A DNA stretch of 64,000 nt from Pseudovirgaria hyperparasitica (lineage: Eukaryota > Ascomycota > Dothideomycetes > Acrospermales > Acrospermaceae), in NCBI RefSeq assembly GCF_010093815.1, contig NW_022985564.1, positions 354,590 through 418,589 of the forward strand. Reading direction: 5' to 3'. Positions within the stretch are counted from its first letter, which is position 1, and each line of letters starts with the position of its first letter. The translations under genes were made by a program, and so were the position numbers. Positions 32,759 through 43,388 of the stretch are shown here, one piece after another. Under the pieces are notes generated by a model. That model saw nothing but the letters and a program-made list of their open reading frames with translations. It was not told where the DNA came from and ran no database searches.

Positions 32759-35700
32759 GATAGCTTAGTAAAGACTCATTATCATGCAGCGGTATCAAGC
32801 ATCTCTAACCAATGAGGATTATCGACAGCTTGACTACCAACCCACTGGTGCATAATCTTTGGACTCGAAAGTGTGGGGAAATCCCGCAGACTCAGCTGGT
32901 GTCTCGAGTGCCACCATTGTCGCTTCTATTTCTATGAAGAACAAATTTGAGCTCTGGTGAGTATACTATCAGTAACCAATGAGGAAAGTCATTGATAGTA
33001 TCGTAGGCTTAATCGACAGCCTGAACACGGATCGTGAAGAATCACGAGGGCTCCAATTAGAGATGCGCCATAATTGCCAACTCGCTCATGTCACTGCTTC
33101 GGAGGCCTGGGATAGATAGGATTCAGTAGATAGCACGACGATAGCAAACACCATTGCCATCCAAGTACCAGGACGTAATCTCAATCGATATGGAAGAACC
33201 AACAACCTTGTGGTGAAATAGAACGGAAGACACTCACAATGGAGACGAAAACCCCGGATGCATGAGGGCGGAAGGAAACTTTGGCCCCTACGGCTGCTAC
33301 CGTAGTGCAGCGACCGGCCCCACCCAAGGACCGAATTATTACCTTACAGAATGGCGCCAGAACCCATCAGATGCCTCGGAGAATTTATTTGAGTTGCATT
33401 AGCTTCTACCGTCATGTACATCGTCATGTTTGATCCCGTACATATCAATCCTCCCTGTGCACTTTCTACCTGGTTGTGTCTTACGACTCTATACCTGGCT
33501 GCGTCTTACAGTATCTCGCCAACGTCCTTGGAGAAGTAAACTCACCACGAAGGGAACTGCTACTGAACCTGGCATTCATACCATCATGCCAGTCTCACAA
33601 GCATCACTGCCATGTGATTAAAAGCCAGATCAATGCGTCAGAAGTTAGTATCGCGGTTCCGCGGTCCCTGAGTCAAGAGATCTTGCTTGACTCGAGTCTC
33701 TCCCTACGAAGTCATTATAGAGATTGGACAACACCTTGATCCAGCAGTCCTGTTGTACCAAGACTTTCTACGAGCTATTTCCAATTAGGTATACACGTTT
33801 TGAACAAGGAACAAAAACCGTCACGGGATACAGGCTCCGATCACAAGGAGCTCCTGAAGCTGTTCATACGAAATCTATAAGTCCGACATTGATACAGTCA
33901 AACCCGTCAGATATTGCGACGTATTGGGATTGTTATACAACATGCTGGCTCTAATGAGATCATAAAGCTTCATTGGTCAGTATTGAAACAAAGGAAGAGA
34001 ATCTATCCTAATCATACACGCCTAATCGACCACAACGCCTACGAATACCACACCGCTATCTACCAAACAACACTTATATGCATTCCTCTAGTTCTCCACC
34101 ATAAGGCTTTGCGTAGGCACATTCGCACGTAAAGAATGTTGATGGACCCGTACAGTCACATGGAACTGCTGATCCCGAACTTTCCATTTCCCGCTTTGCA
34201 GCCGTGGATCCGGCTCAAGCTAGTCACACGTAACATCACCGGTCTGGGCAATACCGTGCTCGCTAGAACATGTAGCTTGCAGTGGATGCAAACTTATAAA
34301 TACTACGATGAAGTCATAAGTTGATATGACAAGGTGGCTTACAAACGCGAAGAGAAGAGACCGCAATTACCAGTAAGCATGTCCCAAGGTACGCTTACCA
34401 TATTCGAACACTTCGTCATGAACTTTTCGGAGCACTTTACGGATTAGATCGAGATTACAGGCGGCTGTGACTATTGTGAGACGAAAAGTATGTTTCAGTC
34501 CGGATCTCTAGATCTGCAAGTGGAAAGTAACAAACCTTCTGTACGCATGACAGTCCGGCAGACTTTGAGCTGCAAAACAGAATTCTGGCAGGTCTAAGAC
34601 CTTGTCGAATTTGAATTCCTCGGCCCTATTGCCGAGAGACTTGGCCTTTCACGAGCGGACTAGACATCTCGGACTATCAATGGGGACTCAACGATGATAG
34701 TTTGGTTCGAGATAATGTTAATGGGAGATCTAGTTTTCGAAAAGAGCCGACGGCAGACTGAGATGCTGAAGTGAAGCACATGAAGTAGGTCATCTTTACC
34801 ATTGTCAAATCTCTGTTAGCTCACTTGAGTCTACTGACTGGGAGGGTGTCCAGAATATCAGTCATTCCTAGGCATGTGCGCTTGAGGTGCTCTCACACAG
34901 AGTTCTCTTCTGAAGAGGTCGATTTCTCTTGTATTGCCACTTGCAGCTCCAACAGCTTCAAGTATGGCAACACTAATTCTAGTCTTTTCTGATTACGACC
35001 GACAATATTTCGAAAGAGATTGTCAGGGAGACAACGAAAATGTACCTGAGCTGTGTTGATGTCGTACATGAGACCGTTCTTGAAGCTCTTCCAGTATGCT
35101 CCGTGATACAACGTTCTATCAACGAACGTTACACTACTGCATATACCGAAACCTAATGAAACTCCCGAGTCAGGGTTTAATGAGTTTGATACCCCGCATA
35201 GTCAATTTGAACGTCAACTCGGTCATCTTCCCGATTAGAAAGATGAGTGGATATATTGACACAACAATGGAGAAGGGAAGATAAGTTATTTCGCTGCTCA
35301 ACAATCGTGCAAAATCGACTGTGGCTTACCTCTCGTTCATCCATAGCGTCAGACGCTTTACGCCGCGCGGTGCTATCAAATAACGCAAGATCCTGCTGAT
35401 TTGTAGATCAACACTAAGGCAGGCCAAGGCTGCAATAACGCCCTGATTAAACTTTATATGTCTACTCTGCCCAACAGAAACTAGATTCAGCCGTCCAGAT
35501 CTCGAGACATTCGACCAATGGTAAAGCACCGTTTCAGTCTTCTTACAAAAACATATTTAAGCTTTGAGATCGGAGTGTGTGACTACGAACGATCGTGCCC
35601 TAACCAGTAAGCAGGCCTAAACACTATTCTGCCACTTTGTTTGCGTACAATCCTGAAGGCCGACAAGTATGCTGCGACGTATGAGTGAACAGGGTCTCGA

Positions 35701-35807
35701 GATCCCAAACCTTATATTCATAACTCTCTTTGATATAGCCCGGATGCTCCCTTGTCATCCTGCAGATACTCCTCCGTCTGTCCGCATACCCTGCAGATAC
35801 CTACACG
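32759..35807. other. Gene-poor intergenic stretch
   Basis: 3 kb between the permease start (-) and the PTH11-like receptor start (+). Scattered short ORFs show no domain, and there is no coherent splice pattern. It holds the small imperfect duplication at 33467-33509. It may contain decayed sequence I cannot recognise. Confidence 0.45.
33467..33509. repeat. Imperfect 18-base direct duplication
   Basis: TACCTGGTTGTGTCTTAC (33467-33484) and TACCTGGCTGCGTCTTAC (33492-33509) repeat with a 25-base period. The two differences are both C versus T. Confidence 0.7.
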
Positions 35808-37448
35808 ATGATGATAAGTAGGACTCTACCCTTGTTCATAATTACTGCTGTATGTGCAGTCGCCGCATTCTTTTCAGTTGCCTTGCGATGCTACACACGT
35901 ATCCGGATCGTGAAACTCTTTGGATGGGATGATTGGTTGATGGTATTTGCCAGTGTAAGTACTACAAGACATATACTAATATAATGCTTATGTCTATGAA
36001 TAGGCTTTCTTTACATGGACGGTCGTCGATATTTTCCGTAATCCATTCTATGCTGTTGGTGGCAGTGCGCATATGTCGGATCACTCTACAGAGGATGCTC
36101 GACTAGGATACCATGTAAGAAAGGAGCACATACCTTTAATCGGTTTGTACTGATACGAAGATAGCTGTGGTGGATGAACTATATGGCGTACGGTATAACT
36201 ATGACGTTGGCCCGTCTATCAGTCGCGCTCTTCTTCCTACGCATCACTGTTTGGCGTTGGCATCACTGGATGATTTACCTCAACATATTCGGCAATGTGA
36301 CCTCGGGTTTGGTCTACCTTGGTGTCGTCATCTTTCAATGTACACCGGTGAATCATTTCTGGAATAAGGTCGATCCAACAGCCAAAGGTCGTTGCATTCC
36401 CATCGATATCTTCATCGACCTTGGCTATCTCTATGGCTCTGGTGAGTACATTCCTCTTCCAGACATTCCAGTTGTGTAACAGAACGTTACAGTCAGCGCT
36501 TTTTGTGATCTCGTCCTTGTCGCCTTGCCACTTCATCTCGTCTGGAACCTGGAAGTCTCGAGACAAACAAAGCTGGCCACTGCACCTTTACTGAGTATGG
36601 CCGGACTGTAAGTTGTTCTGTTAAAATCCTCGGGACGATTTCAATGCTGATTTGACCTCAGTTGTGGCTGTTGCCCCTTGGCCCGCATGGCATATCTTCA
36701 AAAGTTTCATGATCCCGACTTTTTCTGTAAGCATTGTCTCCGCTATGAATTGATAGTCCGCTCTTCTCATAAGTTTGCAGTCGCAACTGTCGATATTGCT
36801 ATATGGTCTACCTTTGAGCCCGGTATTGCAATCGCAGCAGCCAGTGCAGCCACCTGTAGACCTCTCCTCAAATCCCTCCTCTTGAAACTCGGTTTCAAGA
36901 GTGAACCTGGTTCTGTAAAGCGCAAAGGCTTCGTAGGATCACTGCATTCCATCGTCCTCAAGCTCGCGTTCGATGACGCGTCACTAATACGAGATACACT
37001 CGCTTCACAGGAGCATCTGCACCAGGTGGACACCGAAAGAGGCGACATAATGATGGCTCTGCGACCTGGAACTCCTTCAACCATGAACGACAAGCGGACT
37101 CACGAGTCGGATTCGGTGCGCGGGATTCCTCGCGCCGCAATCAGCATCCAAGAAGACTTCGCGATCAACGGGAAGGAGCACACGATTGATATCATCGCAG
37201 CGTCACGATCCTCATCAGCGACTGGGAAATCCTATCCTCTGCATCCTGAGCTCCAAACCTATCTCCATTCTGTCCGATCCTGGGGCGGAAATTCTCGTTC
37301 GCTCACACCGACCGAGAGTCTTCCGGAGACACCGGAGCCACCTAGTCATGAAATCCCAGATGCAAGTCTCAATGCACTGCCTCCTATTCATCATCCCTGG
37401 AGCCCAGTGCGAGGGAAAGCCTCGATACCACCGTGTCTGCCGCGCTGA
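35808..37448 (+). CDS. PTH11-like seven-helix receptor (fungal rhodopsin-type domain)
   Basis: An integral membrane protein of 460 residues in six exons: 35808-35954, 36004-36114, 36165-36441, 36493-36607, 36662-36726 and 36781-37448 (1383 bases). The joined protein reads MMISRTLPLFIITAVCAVAA, RCYTRIRIVKLFGWDDWLMV (the conserved G-W-DD-W after helix 1), LGYHLWWMNYMAYGITMTLA, RLSVALFFLRI, VIFQCTPVNHFWN with GRCIPIDIFIDLGYLYG, then DLVLVALPLHLVWNLEVSRQ and DIAIWSTFEPGIAIAAASAA, all hallmarks of the Pth11-like/SAT4 family. These act as surface receptors in fungi; ligands are mostly unknown. The predicted protein lacks an N-terminal CFEM domain. The cytosolic tail is long, with Ser/Thr/Pro-rich sequence. 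It ends 310 bases before the next gene on the same strand. Confidence 0.9.
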
Positions 37449-37758
37449 CGGTCGATTGAGTAACATCATCAACAATATAGCAGTGCGAACTCGCATGCAC
37501 AAGCTTACTAATTACGAGTCAACGCGAGGCAGTGTTAATGAGGTAAAGCTGACGCCCAACGAACCCGAAACCGAAGGATCCTTGGATGCGATCGACACCG
37601 TTACTACGCCACAACAGGTATGCCTCTGACAACACCACGAGACGCCGCAGCCCTTCACAAACTTTACCGCTCCCGTCAATATTTAGCTTTCTGCAACCCC
37701 ACATCACAGCCCGCTTTCTTGCATCTACCACGTACTCCAACTCCAAAGAAACCAAACA
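37449..37758. other. Short intergenic region
   Basis: This separates the receptor from the next aldo-keto reductase, both on the plus strand. It must hold that reductase's promoter; no clear motif was seen. Confidence 0.5.
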
Positions 37759-38781
37759 ATGAGTGTACAACTCCCAACCAAACCTCTCAACCACGGCCCA
37801 AAGCCCGTTCCAATCGTACGCCCTACCCACCACTACTCCAAAGTTACACAAAATCGCTAACCTTTGTCTCTCCCAGCTCGGCTTCGGCACCGGCACGAAA
37901 TGGTTCCTAGCCAAACAGCAAGACAACACCTTCCAGGACGGTCTCGTCAAAGTCCTGAACACGGCCATCAAGTCCGGCTTCCGCCACCTCGACTGGTCCG
38001 AGCAATACGGCACCACGGCAGAGCTGGCACGCGCAATTTCCGATGCTCTGGCATCTGGTATCCCACGGGACGAGTTGTTCATCTCGGGCAAGGTCGAGAA
38101 GAGCGTTGGCGATATCCCCGCTGCTATTGATCGACACCTCGCCGAGCTGGGGATCGAGTACTTCGATTTGTATGTCCACGTCATTTAAGCTTGAGATAGA
38201 AAGCACTGTGCTGATACACGCCCAGGTATCTGATCCACGAGCCATACACGGTTCTGAAAGAGGATCCGACCGCGATCAAGGCAGCATGGGAAGCCATGGA
38301 AGATGTCCATAGACAAGGCAAGGCACGTGCGATCGGCGTATCGAACTTCATGCGCAAGCACATTGAGCCCTTGCTCGAAGTGGCCAGCGTCAAGCCAGCC
38401 GTGAACCAGATCGAGTTCCACCCGTACCTCCAGCGCGCCGACGACTACGTGCCGTGGCTGCAGTCGCAGGGCATCGTGGTGGAGAGTTTCTTTGGACTGG
38501 TGCCGCTCACGTGGGCGAAGGGCGGGCCGTTGGATGCATTGCTGGACAGGATCGCGGGTAAGTATGGGATCGAGACGAGTGCGGTGTTGTTCCAGTGGGC
38601 GTTGGAGCAAGGGGCTGTGCCGATAACGACGACTACGAATGAGGCACGAATCACGGAGTATATGCAATTTATGAAGTTGAAGCTGTCCAAGGAGGAAGTG
38701 GAGGAGATCTCGACTGTTGGGAAGAGTCATCACTTCAGGACGTGGTGGCATGAGCATTTCGCTGCAGATGAGCGAACATAG
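37759..38781 (+). CDS. Aldo-keto reductase (third in the region)
   Basis: 301 residues in three exons: 37759-37815, 37877-38169 and 38226-38781. The joined N-terminus is MSVQLPTKPLNHGPKPVPI followed by LGFGTGTKWF. The catalytic tetrad is present: Asp58 and Tyr63 in HLDWSEQYGTT, Lys91 in ISGKVEKS, His121 in LYLIHEP. RAIGVSNFMRKHIEPLL and VNQIEFHPYLQ follow as expected. The usual IPKS coenzyme segment is replaced by VPITTTTNEARI, so coenzyme contacts may be altered. It belongs with fungal AKRs of unknown substrate and is clearly divergent from the other two reductases here. Its stop lies 91 bases from the TYW1 stop on the other strand. Confidence 0.9.
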
Positions 38782-38872
38782 ACATAGACTTATTATTCCA
38801 CGGCATAGGAATGGACATGACTGATGATCAGAGTGTTTTTCTCATTATTGTCACTCTGGCTGGGCAGCTATC

Positions 38873-41293
38873 CTACCCTTCAGCTGCAACTTCAGCTTCG
38901 GGAGTCGGTTCAATGACGTGCTTTCTCTTCCCTTTCCTACCAACAACACGCTGATCCCGCGGATCAAAGCCCCCATTTCCCCATAGAGCCCATTCGGGCG
39001 TTGGCTGCCCAATATAATCCTCGGGACCAAACTTTCCCTTACTCTCTACCAGTTCAAAGAACCTCTTGTAGTCGATCGTCGTACACCATTGGCCGGCCCT
39101 CCTGAATCGTTCACTAGCTAGCAACACACAACAGCTATGCGCATGCTCTGCGGCGATGCCATAGCCGAGACCACGTCGTTCAAGTTCCGCGCTCAGCGCG
39201 GTGACGAAGTCAGTAACCTCAGAGTAGAAGGGTACATTCTGCATAGTGAGACCAGCCGATGAAGATGCAGAGGTTCCGCAGTAGGTGACTCCCTTGATTT
39301 CCACGAAGCCAGGGAGAGCGCGTTCCACAAGATCAGCGTAGCCAGCGACTTCCTCGTCAACGTTGAAGCCCTTGACAAGTGTGAGTCGGAACACCGTTCT
39401 TTGCTCATGTCTGCGAGCACGCAGAATATCGAGGCATGCTAGGAACCGCTCCCAGAAATCGCGGTGAAGGGGACGATCGATACGTCGGAGTGACTCGCGG
39501 TTAGACGCATCGATAGAAACGTATAATTGTGTGACAGGAACAAGTGCTGCGAGTTGTTCTGGATGTTGGGCGTTACAGACCAGAAAAGTCGAGATGCGGT
39601 GCGAATGAAGAATGGCAAGGAGCTCATTGATGTGAGGGTAGAATATGGGTTCGCCGACAAGACTCAGCGCGCAATGCCTGATGCGCATTGCTTCAGCGAA
39701 ACGCTCGGCTCTCACCCCTGGCACACCTTTCATCATCTTGATCTTCTTGTAATGTGCTGTGGTGATGCCATCGAAGATCATGTCTGGCGGGTCAGTTACC
39801 CAGCGCCATGTTGTTCCAACCGGATTCGTTCCGTGGCGCCAACAAAAGACACACTTGTTACTGCAGGAAAGTGAAGGTGTGGCCTCCATACACAGATGTG
39901 ACTGTATTCCATAGAAAGAGTATTTGTAACACGACCCGCGGCCACGAAGCGCAGATTTGGTCCAACGACAGATCTTTACACCAGAATGGGATCCAATAAT
40001 AGAATAACCTTGCTTGGTGAGAGAGGCGTACGTTGGAGAAGTTTTGGGAACCATCTCTTTGATTGTTGCGGTGAGCGCGCTTTTACGCGGCTTAGATGGC
40101 TTGTAGGTAGTGAAATCGATGGCAATTGGGCCAGTATCGGTCTCTTCTGTTTTCTGAACCAGTTTTCCCAGGTCCTCAAGATCGTCTAATCTTGTACTAG
40201 GCTTCGTTTTCCTTGCTTTCGGTTGCACAGCTACTTCAGTCTCCGCAAGTGCCTCGTCATCCTCATAGATCTCATCTTCATCCTCACTTTCAACAGGGTC
40301 TCCACTACCAGGAACCCCTTCTCCAAGACCATTCCCAGCACAGATCTCGCCCAAGGCGTCCTGGACTCCCATCCGCCATTCTTCTAGTCGAGCTATGGCA
40401 TCAGACTTGATATCTCCAAGACCAAGTGGGTATGCGCGCTTTCGACCTGTCAATTTTGCCAACCATTTGTCCACCTCCTTGGCTTGATAGCAGAATCCCT
40501 CCTCTTCCGAAGGCCAGTCTTCCTTGTCACCGAACCCGAAGACGGCATATCCCAGGAGTCCAGATAGAGGGGCAGTGTCTATGCGAAAGTCGTGGTGGGT
40601 TTCTCGTAGGTGTTCGGTAAAGTTGCTCAGGATTGTGTCTATGTCGTAGCTGGGGATAAGGATGAGATAGAAATATTTAACAGCAGGATCGTCTTTCGGT
40701 GCTGTGATGAAGTAATCATCTAGTTCTACATATGAGATGTCTAGTACTCGAGGCTCTAGAGGCGTATAATCCGACTCCGAATGCTTGATCCATGAGTCTA
40801 GCTCCTCCGTCAATTTCTTAGCTGCAACCTCTGTGGTGCCTGACAAGGAGCTGAAGAAGACAAGTGGTTGTACTTTCTGAGTCGTATGGTCAAACGTGTC
40901 AAGCGATAATTTGGCACGACTCTGAGGCTTCTGTCCGACTATCTTTCGAGGTCCAATTTTCTGTGCGACTATCTTCTGTTCCAGTGAAATTTTGTTCTGT
41001 ATGACCGAGGCTATGCTTTGTTCTGGTCGCTCTTTGAGATTTGAGGCGCCGCGAGGTTCGTCATACCAACGATATCTTGAAGTAAATAGAATAATTAAAC
41101 CACAAAATACTGATACTATGGCGAGTACGGGTATGCGATATAAATGCCAGGACACTAGTAATTCTGTGCGCGAGCGTCAATCGTGAACATATCTGCGGTG
41201 GAAGCAAGACATCTCACCTCTGGGTAGCGCTTTGAGCGCTTTGAGAATCGTATGAAACAGTCCATCTGGCGTATCTGTCAAGATCGAAGACAT
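38873..41293 (-). CDS. TYW1: tRNA 4-demethylwyosine synthase (TYW1)
   Basis: A radical-SAM and flavodoxin enzyme that forms the tricyclic base of wybutosine at G37 of tRNA-Phe, using pyruvate. Two exons: 41293-41218 and 41154-38873 (2358 bases, 785 residues). The longer frame of exon 2 begins with GTG, and the upstream exon supplies MSSILTDTPDGLFHTILKAL. A membrane helix follows (VLAIVSVFCGLIILFTSRYRW, residues about 34-54), as in eukaryotic Tyw1 anchored at the ER. The flavodoxin domain starts LVFFSSLSGTTEVAAKKL and ends before an acidic linker (ESEDEDEIYEDD). The radical-SAM domain holds the cluster-binding CSNKCVFC (C456, C460, C463) and WRHGTNPVGTTWRW, then LSLVGEPIFYPHIN and LYVSIDASN. 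The C-terminus contains the wyosine-specific CCVLLAS and WALWGNGGFDP. Confidence 0.94.
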
Positions 41294-42578
41294 GTTGTGT
41301 GATTGTTCGCAGCACATTGCATTGAGAGGGCGAAAACATTATGCAATGTGATTGTGGGGGTGGGTCCGCAGATACGGAGCAGTTACGGAGCAGTCACCGC
41401 ACTTTCACCTGAGCAGTTCAATCTTTCCCTTTGCAAGTTCATCGCTTCAAGTATCCTATGAATCTGTACATACAGAGAACTCGATACCAAACTATCCTCG
41501 GCGGGCATCTGAATCGAAATTATGATATGTACCCAAGAGATTCGGATTATATTATGTAATCATATTTTATTGGCTCCTTGTACTTGTAAACAGCAGTCTA
41601 GACCAGTGCTTCGTCGTCGGTCCCGTGGAGCTGTCTGGCATTATATCTATCACCAGCTCATGCTGTTCCTTCACGCTAAGCGTGCCAAAATTGATCCCCC
41701 AACAGCGCAAAACGCACTCGTTTCCTCTACGCTGGCTGACTCCGAAATTAGGTACATGACAGGAGAGAATACGTTTTCTTCTGCCAGTTCTTCTACCCTG
41801 TTCATTCCTGTTCACGGAGCATGATTCCCTAACTTCATCACAGCATCCTTGCCCGGCGCATACCATTCTCTGTCGCCTCCACTGTGTCTAATATTCGACG
41901 TTGAATTATGCCGCACTCGGTTCACACAACGAATGAACTGGGAACAAAGGGCGCGACACTGTGTGCTGTTACACGAGTAACAGGCGCATATACTTGTATT
42001 CCTGGCGGGAACATATAAGTACTGATATCCGAAATCCAGTCATGCAGGAATGTCATGAATGTGAGAAACACACTTAGACTTGGCAGTATATATCAGGTTG
42101 ATCTGAGGCTGACTGGTTCCCTAGGGCAGGCATTCAAGGATTTGATTTGCTCACGCACAGAGACTGTGGCGGACTCATGCTTGGGAAGTCAGCATCGTGG
42201 CTGTAGTGTAGTTGTCTTCGATGAGAACAAAAGATCCATCCATGCTTTTGTCTGCGCTACAGGTATACGGAAGCATGAACAAGGCTACAACGGTGATACC
42301 AACCAGTGAGACTTACCCAGCCGGTATCAGAATTCAAGATTTCATGTGGGACAGACCTTTTCAAAGGCTCAAGAATGCACATAGTGGAGCATATATGCTC
42401 TGCCATATTTATCCTAACAGTATATATAGAAGGGGATTGAACTCATCAAATGAACAGTCGCTATTGCACCCCCTTTCATCGACGATCAGTTTCAAACTTC
42501 TCATCTGTCAAATCAACTTCATCACTTCGGCTCTCTCCAGTACGCCATCTTCGTTCGATCTGAGCCCGTCCAAACAGC
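41294..42578. other. Divergent intergenic region (TYW1 / acyltransferase)
   Basis: 1.3 kb of promoter DNA for TYW1 (-) and the hexapeptide acyltransferase (+). A TATA candidate at 42421-42428 serves the latter. The ORF 41522-41824 (+) has no recognisable domain. Confidence 0.5.
42421..42428 (+). promoter_or_regulatory. Possible TATA box of the acyltransferase gene
   Basis: TATATATA lies about 155 bases before the ATG at 42579 and is followed by a CT-rich leader, the usual arrangement in ascomycete promoters. Confidence 0.35.
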
Positions 42579-43388
42579 ATGTCGACCACCTCCGAACAAT
42601 ACGGTACGTCCCGCCGAGAATGGCTTGTGACGAATATCAAGGACAACACTTACCGTTTACCGGTAAATGAGGATGCGCCAGAAGGGAGACCATTGCCCCT
42701 TGGTGTTCGACAAAAACACGCAACGGATCTCTTCTGTCAAAGATGGTTGGGAGATATGTCCGACAAAGCTATCTGGGACAATTTCGCGAAGTGCAATAAA
42801 GCTTTAGAGGCTCAGGCTTTAGCGAATCTGCAGTTCAGAGACATTGTCGAAGCGGTGCAAAAAGCCGACGAACAAAAGAACGAGAAATACGGGAAACCAT
42901 TGGCTCAAGTGACCGACCCGAATTTTCAGATCGAGCCCGAGTTCGAGGCATACTTCCTCACGAATGTCCGTATCGGCAAAGACACTATAATCGGAAGGAA
43001 GTGTAAATTCTACGACAACCCGTTGCAAGACTTCACTATCGGGAATAATTGCACTATCGGTGCTGAAACTATCATCCACGCCACTACTTACCAAGGTGAT
43101 GGAACTTACGTGGCCGGGTGCATCGACATTGGGGATCGAGTCTCCATTGGTACTGATTGTAGTCTATGGCCGGACCTCAAGATTGGAAGCTGGTCGACTA
43201 TTGGCGAGCAAGTCTTCATTGGGCAGGACGTCTCCATTGGCCAGGGGGTCTACATTGGCGATAAAGTGATCGTCAGGAAGAATGTCAATATCAAGAGCGA
43301 TGCGAGGATTGGCAATGGACTTACCATTGGTGCCGGTAACACGGTCTCTGGAGTCATCAAAGAGAATGTGCCAGCGGTCAAGGAATAA
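42579..43388 (+). CDS. Left-handed beta-helix (hexapeptide-repeat) acyltransferase
   Basis: A single-exon protein of 269 residues resembling sugar O-acetyltransferases of the maltose/galactoside/NodL group, which use acetyl-CoA and act as trimers. Residues about 130-265 carry successive hexapeptide turns: VRIGKDTIIGRKCKF, FTIGNNCTIGAETII, IDIGDRVSIGTDCSL, LKIGSWSTIGEQVFI, VSIGQGVYIGDKVIV, ARIGNGLTIGAGNTV. His in ETIIHATTY is a candidate catalytic base. The first about 120 residues (REWLVTNIKDNTYRLPVNED, LFCQRWLGDMSDKAIWDNFA) are helical and unlike the bacterial maltose acetyltransferase cap. Substrate unknown. The ATG follows a CT-rich leader. Confidence 0.82.
   Translation: MSTTSEQYGTSRREWLVTNIKDNTYRLPVNEDAPEGRPLPLGVRQKHATDLFCQRWLGDMSDKAIWDNFAKCNKALEAQALANLQFRDIVEAVQKADEQKNEKYGKPLAQVTDPNFQIEPEFEAYFLTNVRIGKDTIIGRKCKFYDNPLQDFTIGNNCTIGAETIIHATTYQGDGTYVAGCIDIGDRVSIGTDCSLWPDLKIGSWSTIGEQVFIGQDVSIGQGVYIGDKVIVRKNVNIKSDARIGNGLTIGAGNTVSGVIKENVPAVKE

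Noticed and set aside
24762-38781. A secondary-metabolite gene cluster
   Set aside because: No polyketide synthase, non-ribosomal synthetase, terpene cyclase, P450 or cluster regulator is present; reductases and a permease alone do not define one.
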